64,000 nt of DNA, taken from the NCBI GenBank assembly GCA_016794465.1, contig JAEUKA010000036.1, positions 62,001 through 126,000 on the forward strand, in the 5' to 3' direction. Positions 35,735-43,284 of this stretch are shown here, in pieces; position 1 is the stretch's first letter, and every line of letters begins with the position of its first letter. The stretch comes from Myxococcales bacterium. GTDB lineage: Bacteria; Myxococcota_A; Polyangia; Palsa-1104; JAEUJZ01. Both the position numbers and the translations under genes were made by a program. The notes under the pieces are model-generated. The model did no database searches. It worked only from the letters and a program-made list of their open reading frames with translations, and was not told where the DNA came from.

Positions 35735-37075
35735 CTACGGCGTTGGCCGCTTGATACGAATCCCGAGGAAGCTCAAGCACATCTCGTCCTCGGTTCCTTC
35801 TCCCCACGTCACTTCTTTGGGCGGCGACTTTTTGCCATCAATCACCGGCTGATTCTCCGCCGAGTTGTTGTAGTGACACTCCAAGATCAGGTTCTCGGTA
35901 CCCTGCGCGACGTACGGCTCCTGGAGGAGATACGCCTGCTGCCAGTGAAACTTCCACTTGGGAATGTGAACCAGCGGCCGATTCCCAACCAACGTACTCA
36001 CCTGACTCCCGAGCAGGTGCATGTGCGGCGTCACCGACTGAATCGTCAGCTCGTTGCCCGGTAGCTTGAGCTGCTTGAGGACAAATGAAACCGGCGCCAC
36101 CACCGTTTGAATCGCATCCGGATCGCCCGCCGGAATCTTGAGCGCTTCCGGATTCGCGAGCGGCAGCTGAAACACAAGATAGGGAGGCGCGGTCTTGGTC
36201 AGCTCCAGATCGACGGTGGTGCGGTCGCCTTTGCCGTTGTCGTTGTGGACGTTGTAGTGGACCTGCATGACGAAGATCGATCCCTTCTTGATCGACATTC
36301 CTTCATCGTCACGCAGCCGAATCGGAACGCCACCGGGAGCCCAGCCAATCAAGAACGAGGTGCTGCTCGTCCCCGGTCCACCTAGGCAGGTATAGCCAGG
36401 ACCCGCCTCGTCAGCATCCTTCTTTTTGACCGCCGCCGCCGCCCCCGGATTGACCTGATACACGATCACGTGGTGATCGATCAGCTGGTTGCCCGGCTTG
36501 ACCACGCCCGCTTTCACCCACGCCTCTTCCGGCATTCCGCCGCTGCCGCTTGGATTGGGATCAATCACAAAGCAGCGATAGTCATCGGTCAGGCTCTTGT
36601 TGGGGGAGTACGTGACGCCCATATCGAGCACCAGATCCGCACGCGGTGGCAGCGGTTGCTCGGGCGGGGCGATGGTGACGCGACTCGCAGCGTTTTTGTC
36701 GCCTTCCTGCGCGCCGTCTTTGACCCAATCGAGGAGAATCTGCTTGTCCTCGGCGGCCATCTTGCGCGGATACCGCAGCGGCACACCCTCATCGGATGGT
36801 GGCCACGGCGGCATGTCCCCCGACTCCACTTGTCCCCGGATCAGCGAGCTATACGCCTGGGCGGACTGGTAGTTGCTAAGCGCAAAGTGAGCAATGCCAC
36901 CCTCGGTGTGACAGCCCGTGCAGTACCTATCCAGCACCGCCTTGGCGTCTTGATGGTAGTTGCGAACGAGTGCCGGCTGCTGCAAGTGGTCGGGCTCATC
37001 GGCTGGAGAGCTGCAGGCACCAACCAGCGCCAGCAGAGCAGGAACTACCGTCGGGAACAAGGCAAACGTCCGCAT
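35735..37075 (-). CDS. Lipoprotein: cytochrome c domain fused to PHM-like copper monooxygenase
   Basis: 446 residues, lipobox VGAC (C21). A haem c motif CTGCH (52-56) sits in a short cytochrome domain with MPPWPP as the likely distal part. Residues about 145-446 follow the peptidylglycine/dopamine monooxygenase core: HH at 201-202 and H273 (MQVHYN) match the CuH ligands, H351 and H353 (PHMHLLG) plus M432 (EDEMC) match CuM. All six copper ligands are present. Eukaryotic enzymes use ascorbate to hydroxylate glycine-extended peptides or dopamine; the substrate here is unknown, and the haem domain may deliver electrons instead. GGAGG precedes ATG 37075. The gene is monocistronic as far as can be seen. 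Confidence 0.85.
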   Translation of the reverse strand: MRTFALFPTVVPALLALVGACSSPADEPDHLQQPALVRNYHQDAKAVLDRYCTGCHTEGGIAHFALSNYQSAQAYSSLIRGQVESGDMPPWPPSDEGVPLRYPRKMAAEDKQILLDWVKDGAQEGDKNAASRVTIAPPEQPLPPRADLVLDMGVTYSPNKSLTDDYRCFVIDPNPSGSGGMPEEAWVKAGVVKPGNQLIDHHVIVYQVNPGAAAAVKKKDADEAGPGYTCLGGPGTSSTSFLIGWAPGGVPIRLRDDEGMSIKKGSIFVMQVHYNVHNDNGKGDRTTVDLELTKTAPPYLVFQLPLANPEALKIPAGDPDAIQTVVAPVSFVLKQLKLPGNELTIQSVTPHMHLLGSQVSTLVGNRPLVHIPKWKFHWQQAYLLQEPYVAQGTENLILECHYNNSAENQPVIDGKKSPPKEVTWGEGTEDEMCLSFLGIRIKRPTP

Positions 37076-37162
37076 GGTGAAACCTCCGATTCCGAGTAGG
37101 GTTAGCGCAAGCCGCGCATCATAACGCAGCCGCTGCGGAACCGGAGCGGATCGAACGAATTC

Positions 37163-38836
37163 CTATGCCGTCGTTGCGCGCTTGAATACATCCGAGATGC
37201 CGCGCACGCTGCTGTCGATTCCGAAGCCCCAGAAGAAGGCCGCGATGTAGCTTGCGCCCGTCCCAAAGACCTTGCCATCGCAGAGCGTGATCCACCCCGA
37301 CAGAGTCGCCAAGACCAGCGCAATCGCAAACAGCGCCCAGTCCGTCGCCCGCAGAGAGCTACGCAGCTGTGCCAGTCGTCGCGACGATCGACGCGGCAGA
37401 ATCGCGAGCCGCAGAATCGCTTTGGCCACTTCCTCTCCGCTCTGCCGAATCGAGGCTTTGATGAAGTGCTCCCCTTCGCGCAGGAACCGCCGCATGACGG
37501 TCTTTCGGGAAGGAGTCCGCAGCGGCGCCTCCCCGTCATCGAACTCCCACACCACCTCATCGAACGAGGGCAGCTCCCCGCCCAGCTGAAGTGTCAGCTC
37601 GCTGTCGGCAGTACACAGCTCCGGAGGTTCCACCACGGACAACGTCAGCGGCTGGGATACTGACGGGGGCTGCGAGACGAGCACACTGCCAGAAGGCAGC
37701 GAACCACTCCCGGCCTCCATCGCCAGCGGCTCTAGACCACGAGTCGGCCCACTCTTCACCGGCATGCTCTTCATCAGCGCGCTCGCCATCGACTGCAGCT
37801 TCTGTCCTTGGGTCAGCGCCGCTTCCACCGCTTGCTGCGCCAACATCGCCCGCGCTTCCCGCATGCCACTTTCAATCGCATCCAGCTCTTGCTGCGCTTC
37901 GCTGGGCAGCTCCGTTCGCATGCTCTCCAGCATCGCGGACTGCGCCTCGACTTGCTCCATTCCGCGCTGCGCCGCCGCCCGCATCTCATAGTGCCGTTTG
38001 CGATGTTCTTCGAGTCCGCGCTCGACCTCTTCCAGCATCGACCGCGCGGCATCGAGTGCTCCGTACTGGCTCCGTTCCTCGGCCCGCGCCAGCGTGTCCG
38101 CCAGCTGATCGATCGTGGTCCGCGCAGACTCCGTGCCCAGTCGCCGCCAGCGCTCCAGATCCGCCCGCAGCTGCGCCGCCCGATACAGGTGTTCTTCACG
38201 CGGTCGCCACCTCTGCGCCGCTTGACTGACCACAAACGCCAGTCCGACTCCGAGCGCAATCACCAGCATCGGAAACAGCGGTGCATCGGTCACTTCAATG
38301 GTCAAGGGAATGCGCTGCACCGATGGCAAGTCTTCCGATTGCAGCACGACCGCAGTCTGGAACGTACCCGGCTCATCGAATCCGGACAGCCGCACAAACA
38401 GCTTGCGAGTTCCGCGTGCCGCCACCGCTGCGACTCCTTCCGCTGACGCCGCCAGCGTCGGTTCCAGTCGCGCGGTCAGCAGTCGCCGCTTTTCCTTGTC
38501 CACCACCGGATCGACGCCCACCGTCAGCTGCCGCACTTCGATCGCGCCTTCGTTGGACAGATCGAGCATGAGGTGTCCCTCAGCCGTCGCCCCAGGCATC
38601 GCCCGCACCAGCCGCACCGTCAAGTTGCGCAGCGGCTCCAGGTTCAGCGTCGCTCGCCCCGCACCACTCGCAAGCTCAGGCGAATCGGAAGCTGCATGCG
38701 CTGCGCCAACGCCAATCGCGCCAGCTCCAGCTGCGCCAACTCCAATCGCAACCAGCAGCAGGAACAGCAGCGATCTCAGCGCACTCCCGTCCTCCCAAAG
38801 AAACCTTCCGTTCTTCGTACGGGCTCGGCGTTCCAT
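37163..38836 (-). CDS. Membrane protein with coiled coil and PKD-like domain, function unknown
   Basis: 557 residues from ATG 38836, preceded by GGAGGG. A signal or anchor helix lies at about 22-45 (LRSLLFLLLVAIGVGAAG), followed by about 130 residues of beta-rich extracytoplasmic sequence, a transmembrane helix near 180-200 (LFPMLVIALGVGLAFVVS), a long coiled-coil region (about 205-345, rich in Glu/Gln/Ala/Arg), a Pro/Ser linker, a PKD-like beta domain (VVWEFDDGEAPLRTPS), and two final hydrophobic segments. The order suggests an inner-membrane protein whose coiled coil lies in the cytoplasm. It stands 87 bases after the Cu monooxygenase gene's start on the same strand; no domain says what it does. 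Confidence 0.7.
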   Translation of the reverse strand: MERRARTKNGRFLWEDGSALRSLLFLLLVAIGVGAAGAGAIGVGAAHAASDSPELASGAGRATLNLEPLRNLTVRLVRAMPGATAEGHLMLDLSNEGAIEVRQLTVGVDPVVDKEKRRLLTARLEPTLAASAEGVAAVAARGTRKLFVRLSGFDEPGTFQTAVVLQSEDLPSVQRIPLTIEVTDAPLFPMLVIALGVGLAFVVSQAAQRWRPREEHLYRAAQLRADLERWRRLGTESARTTIDQLADTLARAEERSQYGALDAARSMLEEVERGLEEHRKRHYEMRAAAQRGMEQVEAQSAMLESMRTELPSEAQQELDAIESGMREARAMLAQQAVEAALTQGQKLQSMASALMKSMPVKSGPTRGLEPLAMEAGSGSLPSGSVLVSQPPSVSQPLTLSVVEPPELCTADSELTLQLGGELPSFDEVVWEFDDGEAPLRTPSRKTVMRRFLREGEHFIKASIRQSGEEVAKAILRLAILPRRSSRRLAQLRSSLRATDWALFAIALVLATLSGWITLCDGKVFGTGASYIAAFFWGFGIDSSVRGISDVFKRATTA

Positions 38837-38984
38837 CCATCCCTCCTGCGCTTGGTTGGGCCGCATTATCGCACAAACCCGCGCATCCTCCGGGAGCTGC
38901 GCCTCCTGCACATCCACTGGAACGCGCGCTGCCGGCAGCTGGCGAGGGCCGTGAAGCGCGCAAAGTGGGCTCGGAATCACTTCA

Positions 38985-39338
38985 TTAGTAGTTTTGGTAG
39001 TAGCCGGCGTGCGCGGGAGCTTGACCGCAGGTGACCTTCATCCGCGACGGCGTATAGATTCCCAGCGTCACCCACGACACCAGCGCGTTGCCAAAGCTGC
39101 GATCGGTGGTCACTCGCGTCACCGGGCGACCGTTGCAGACTGCGCCCGTATCGATGGTGTCACCGACGGCGCCCCAGAAGAAGCCGTTGGTCCACAGAGT
39201 CTTGGTTTCCGCGATGGCGGTCGGATAGGAAGGAATGATCGCGGTGGTCTTGAAACAGCCGGCGCCACACAGCATCACAGCGGCCAGCGCAGGCACTTGA
39301 AGCGCAGAAATCAGCGAACGGAGAGATAGGCTACGCAT
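38985..39338 (-). CDS. Bor-family lipoprotein
   Basis: 117 residues. Lipoprotein signal with lipobox CGAGC (C28). The C-terminal half carries the Bor/Iss signature: FGNALVSWVTLGIYTPSRMKV then TC, matching the phage lambda Bor pattern LxxITLGIYTPxxARVYC, and VCNGRP fits the earlier conserved cysteine. Bor and its plasmid copy Iss are outer-membrane lipoproteins of lambda and E. coli linked to serum survival. Here there is no phage context and the protein is chromosomal beside other lipoproteins, so a housekeeping envelope role is more likely. It lies 139 bases downstream of the beta-propeller gene with a strong stem-loop between. Confidence 0.75.
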   Translation of the reverse strand: MRSLSLRSLISALQVPALAAVMLCGAGCFKTTAIIPSYPTAIAETKTLWTNGFFWGAVGDTIDTGAVCNGRPVTRVTTDRSFGNALVSWVTLGIYTPSRMKVTCGQAPAHAGYYQNY

Positions 39339-39420
39339 GACATCACCTCGTCGGAATCGGGTTTGGGGAGGCAGCTTGCTCTGCTCGCTAGCTCAAACAC
39401 CGATCGCGCCAAGATGTGTC

Positions 39421-39455
39421 ACCGGCTGACGCACTTTTTTGTGCGCCAGCGCGGT
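39421..39455. terminator. Strong stem-loop with T6 (A6) loop between two minus-strand lipoprotein genes
   Basis: GCTGACGCAC (39425-39434), loop TTTTTT, GTGCGCCAGC (39441-39450): ten base pairs with one wobble, extended by ACCG/CGGT across one bulged G. There is no T-run after it on the minus strand, so it may stabilise mRNA ends or attenuate rather than terminate. Confidence 0.4.
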
Positions 39456-39477
39456 GGTTCCGATCACAAGGGAAGGA

Positions 39478-41598
39478 CTAACGGAGAACGTCGTTGCGGG
39501 GGAACACGACCGTTGACAGCGTGGTGTTGAGGGTGCTGCCAGTGACGGCGCGGATGCCGGCATCGCTGACCGCGTACACGTAGTCTGTGCCCATGTCGGT
39601 GGCCATCACGCTGCGGCGCATCCACGGGCTGTAGTACCAAGCCCACGACGGCAGACCGGCGCTCATGTACACGTCCTTCATCGATACCGCGCCGCGCAGC
39701 TTGAAGCCGGTGGCGGGATCGATGTCGAACACCCGCAGCTCACTCCGGAACGATCCCCACGGGTCGGTGCCCGAGTGCGACCAGTCCGAGAACGGAATCG
39801 CCAGCAGCTTGCGCTCGGGGAAGTAGTTGAACGCCTTGTGCTCGTACATCGCTTCCGACCAGCCGTTCGAGGAACCGACCAGCTGATTCCACTTCTGCTT
39901 CGGATTCGCAAAGTCACTGACATCAAAGATGCTCAGCTGGAGGGTGCGCGGTCCGGTGCCCGTCTCGGGGGTGTAGACGCCGATGGTCAGCAGGTTGTTG
40001 GCATCCAGCGGGTGAATGTACGTCGAGAAGCCGGGAATCTTCAGCTCGCCCACTTTGCGCGGAGCCGCCGGATTCGACAGGTCAAAGGTGTACAGCGGAT
40101 CGACCTGCCGGAACGTCACCACAAAGCCTCGGTCACCGATGAAGCGCGAGCTATAGATGCGCTCGCCCTTGGCCAGCTCCTCGCTCTGTCCGACCTTGCT
40201 GAGCTTGCCGCCCGACTGACCGAGCACCGTGACGCGGTTGGTCGTCTCGATCCGGCCCCAGAAGTTGCGCGGGTCGCGGGGATCCTGGACGCGCTCGGCA
40301 ATCGTCGTCGCAATCCGGAAGTAGCCCTTGTCTTCATCCATCGAGAACTGATCGACGATGTGACCATCCACCCCACCGGCTGCGACAAAGCGCGCCTTGT
40401 TGATGTCGGTCAGATCGAACTTGAACAGATACGTCCAGTCGCGCTGGTTGAAGCGCGGCCACCACCACCAGTGACGGTTGGTGACGTAGAGCGAGTCTTT
40501 GTTGGAATAGATCTCGCCGACCTCACCGAGGATCGAAGATCGCTGCGGAGCGGCCTGCGGGGTGTCCAGGTTGATGGTCGCGACGGTGGTAATTCCCAGG
40601 TGCGTCGGCGCATTGTGCTTGGCAAAGTCCGCGCAGCTATACGGCAGCACCTTGGTCGTTCCGTCCGGCATCCGCAGCTTCTGCGCCGGCAGCCACTTGT
40701 CGATCGGCTGGTCGCGGATGAGCTTCTCGTTCTGATCCTTCAGGCGATCCAGCTCGGCATTCCACGCCCGCCAGTCGTTGTAGTTCAGCGTCGACGAGTT
40801 GGGATAGAACTGCACCGTCGCGGGCCAGCGGAAGTGATCCGACAGCACCAGCCGCACCGAGCTACCGACGCGCCGCGAGTTGGCATAGTTGCCGGGCAGG
40901 TAGAACTCACTGACCACCTTGAGGCTGGTGAGATCGGTCACATCAACCACCGTCGCTTTGGTGGTGTTGCCGTACCAGCCGCCGCAGTAGCCGGGGCCGC
41001 ACGCCGCATCAGCGATACCGCCGCCGCCACCGCCCGCCCAGTCCTCCAGGTAGCCGTCGTAGCGGTTGTAGACCGACGAGAAGATCACCACTCGGTTCTT
41101 CTCATCCAGGTACATCTGCGTCGGGTAGCCCTCGACGTTGAGCGACGACTGAATCTGCATCGCGTTGGCCGGCCAGCTCTTCACCGCGTAGAGCTTCTGC
41201 CCGACCAGCTGGAAGATGCGCGTGCCGTCGTTCTTGAAGAAGTCCGCTTCATCGACGCCAGCGACCTGGGTGTTGGTCTTGGTGTAGGCGCTCGGACCGG
41301 ACGACTTCGAGTCTGCCGCCGGAGCTGCCGCGCCCGTGCTCTCCGCTGCGTCCAGCCCGCCCGACCGCGAGCCGCCGAAGATGTCGATGCTGTTGCCGCT
41401 GCGCTTCATCGAGTCGAGCCGCGTCCGCATCTCAAAGACCGCCTGGTCTTCGATGTACTGCTCCAGATCGCTACAGCTACCGAAGTTGGACAGCTGCAGC
41501 TCGGCCTGAATGCCGGCTGGATCGGGAAGCTCGCTGTCGCCACAAGCCGCCACCGCACCAAGGAGAACCAGAGGGAACAGGGTCGTACGCCGCTTCAT
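39478..41598 (-). CDS. Secreted lipoprotein with beta-propeller domain (PF09826 type)
   Basis: 706 residues from ATG 41598, with GGAGAG upstream. Lipobox VAAC (about C20) is followed by a helical region (SDLEQYIEDQAVFEMRTRLD) and a long beta-propeller of the archaeal/bacterial 'beta propeller domain' family: TNTQVAGVDEADFFKNDG, VVDVTDLTSLKVV, KVGELKIPGFSTYIHPLD and YEHKAFNYFPERKLLAIPF are its landmarks. These proteins are extracytoplasmic; several carry protease inhibitor or adhesion roles but most are uncharacterised. A possible sigma-54 promoter lies at 41688-41703. Confidence 0.88.
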   Translation of the reverse strand: MKRRTTLFPLVLLGAVAACGDSELPDPAGIQAELQLSNFGSCSDLEQYIEDQAVFEMRTRLDSMKRSGNSIDIFGGSRSGGLDAAESTGAAAPAADSKSSGPSAYTKTNTQVAGVDEADFFKNDGTRIFQLVGQKLYAVKSWPANAMQIQSSLNVEGYPTQMYLDEKNRVVIFSSVYNRYDGYLEDWAGGGGGGIADAACGPGYCGGWYGNTTKATVVDVTDLTSLKVVSEFYLPGNYANSRRVGSSVRLVLSDHFRWPATVQFYPNSSTLNYNDWRAWNAELDRLKDQNEKLIRDQPIDKWLPAQKLRMPDGTTKVLPYSCADFAKHNAPTHLGITTVATINLDTPQAAPQRSSILGEVGEIYSNKDSLYVTNRHWWWWPRFNQRDWTYLFKFDLTDINKARFVAAGGVDGHIVDQFSMDEDKGYFRIATTIAERVQDPRDPRNFWGRIETTNRVTVLGQSGGKLSKVGQSEELAKGERIYSSRFIGDRGFVVTFRQVDPLYTFDLSNPAAPRKVGELKIPGFSTYIHPLDANNLLTIGVYTPETGTGPRTLQLSIFDVSDFANPKQKWNQLVGSSNGWSEAMYEHKAFNYFPERKLLAIPFSDWSHSGTDPWGSFRSELRVFDIDPATGFKLRGAVSMKDVYMSAGLPSWAWYYSPWMRRSVMATDMGTDYVYAVSDAGIRAVTGSTLNTTLSTVVFPRNDVLR

Positions 41599-41687
41599 GA
41601 GTCTCTCTCCTGCAGAAAACACTAAGAAAGCCGGCCCACAGGACATTCCAAGAGCCGGTTGAAGTCTGCTGCTGTAGCAACACCACT

Positions 41688-41703
41688 TGCGAAGGCTGTG
41701 CCA
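41688..41703 (-). promoter_or_regulatory. Possible sigma-54 (-24/-12) promoter for the beta-propeller gene
   Basis: On the minus strand TGGCACAGCCTTCGCA has GG and GC exactly ten bases apart; 6 of 7 match TGGCACG and 4 of 5 match TTGCA. Expected start about 41676, 78 bases before ATG 41598. No activator site was identified. Confidence 0.3.
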
Positions 41704-41772
41704 AGTCGAAGGTCAACCATATCCAGCGACGGCAAGACGGCCCATCAGCGCCCGCGTGCCATCGCCCACGGC

Positions 41773-43284
41773 TCAGTTTTTTGAGGGCTGTGGAACCTCG
41801 GAATTCTGAGGCCTCATGTCTGGGCGTTCCTGGTGCGACTCGACCTTGCAGAACAGCACACCGTGCTCCAGCGTCACGGACAGGCCCGCTCCGACGGCCA
41901 CGCTGCGCGCATCGGTCAGCACCCGTCCCGACTCATCGCGCGCCACCGCATAACCACGGGTCAGCACTTTGAGGGGCGACATCGCTTCCAGCTTCCCGAT
42001 CGTCGCCAGCAATGCTTGCCGCTTGTTTGCCAGCTGCCGATCGATCGACTGCAGCAGCCGACCGTGCAGCTTGTCGAGCGCGCCCTGGTCCCGCTGTAGC
42101 TGGGTGCGTGGATGCCGAGCCTGCAGACGCTGTCCCAGCTGATCGAGCTGTCGCCGCCTTTGACCAAGCTGCCGCTCCAGCGCCAGCTGCGATCGCCCCA
42201 GCGCCCCGTCGAGCTGCTGCCGCGCACCATCAATCAGCCGCCCGCCTGCGCGCAGCAGTCGCCGCCGCAGCTCCTCGAGATCACGGGTCAGCCGAGCGTA
42301 CTCGGGCACACACAGCTCCGCCGCCGCCGAGGGAGTCGGCGCCCGCACATCGGCCACAAAGTCCGCAATCGTAAAGTCGACCTCATGCCCGACCGCTGAC
42401 ACCACCGGCACCGGACAGCGATGGATCGCCCGCGCCACCTGCTCGTCGTTGAAACACCACAGATCCGCCACCGAGCCGCCGCCTCGACCGACGATCAGCA
42501 CATCTACATGCGGCGCCAGCCGATCGATTGCCTGCGCGATCTGAGCGGGCGCCTGCGGACCTTGCACCGCGCAGTTGGCGATCAGGATGCGCACCCTGCC
42601 CCGCCGCGTCGCCACCTTCAAGATGTCTTGCAGCGCCGCCCCGCTCTGCGAAGTCGCAATCCCGATGACGCGCGGAAAGCGTGGCAACGGCCGCTTGCGT
42701 GCCGCGTCGAACAGACCTTCCCGGGCCAGCCGAGCCTTCAGCTCCTCGAACTGCGCCAGCAGCTCACCCTCGCCCGACAGCAGCATCTCTTCGATGTAGA
42801 GCTGAAAGCGCCCCTGTTCCTTATAGATGGTCAGGCGCCCGCGCACCCGCACCTTGAGTCCGTCGCGAAGCGGAAACGACACCGACTGCGCCACCTGCCT
42901 TCGCAGCATCGCTTCGACCCGCGCGCCACTGTCTTTGAGCGCCAGGTAGCAGTTGCCCGACACCTGATGACGCTTAAAGCCCTCGATCTCGCCTTCGATC
43001 CATACGCTGGCGAAGTTGTCGTCGAGTAGTCGCGCCGCTCGGCCAATGATGTCGCTGACCTTGTAGACCTGGGTCGCACTCACCGGCTCCACTTGCGGAC
43101 GCTCCGGGGCCAGCCTGCGCACCGTCAGTGGCGGTGGACCCGGACTCGGTGGCGAGGGTCGAGGGTCAGGCGCAGTCGGCTTGCGCGCATCCACTCTGCT
43201 GGCCGGAAACAAGAAGCTGGCCTGCGGACTGTCTGCTCCCGGTCGTCGCGGGCCGTCTTTCGGATCATCACCGCTTCCTGCCAT
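41773..43284 (-). CDS. xseA: Exodeoxyribonuclease VII large subunit
   Basis: 503 residues from ATG 43284. An N-terminal Pro-rich extension of about 65 residues precedes the OB-fold domain (VWIEGEIEGFKRHQVSGNCY) and the catalytic region (RVIGIATSQSGAALQDILKV, LIVGRGGGSVADLW and AVGHEVDFTIADFVADVRAPTP as two parts), then the long coiled coil (RLIDGARQQLDGALGRSQ) and the C-terminal GYAVARDESGRVLTDA. It degrades single-stranded DNA with the small subunit XseB, not seen here. E. coli XseA is 456 residues. The ATG shares one base with the stop of the phosphomannomutase fusion (TGATG), so it is the last gene of the manC set. Confidence 0.95.
   Translation of the reverse strand: MAGSGDDPKDGPRRPGADSPQASFLFPASRVDARKPTAPDPRPSPPSPGPPPLTVRRLAPERPQVEPVSATQVYKVSDIIGRAARLLDDNFASVWIEGEIEGFKRHQVSGNCYLALKDSGARVEAMLRRQVAQSVSFPLRDGLKVRVRGRLTIYKEQGRFQLYIEEMLLSGEGELLAQFEELKARLAREGLFDAARKRPLPRFPRVIGIATSQSGAALQDILKVATRRGRVRILIANCAVQGPQAPAQIAQAIDRLAPHVDVLIVGRGGGSVADLWCFNDEQVARAIHRCPVPVVSAVGHEVDFTIADFVADVRAPTPSAAAELCVPEYARLTRDLEELRRRLLRAGGRLIDGARQQLDGALGRSQLALERQLGQRRRQLDQLGQRLQARHPRTQLQRDQGALDKLHGRLLQSIDRQLANKRQALLATIGKLEAMSPLKVLTRGYAVARDESGRVLTDARSVAVGAGLSVTLEHGVLFCKVESHQERPDMRPQNSEVPQPSKN

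Noticed and set aside
39775..41625. Long plus-strand frame (616 codons) opposite the beta-propeller gene
   Set aside because: The minus strand has a clear lipoprotein signal and propeller motifs; the plus frame has Arg/Val-rich composition and no start signal.
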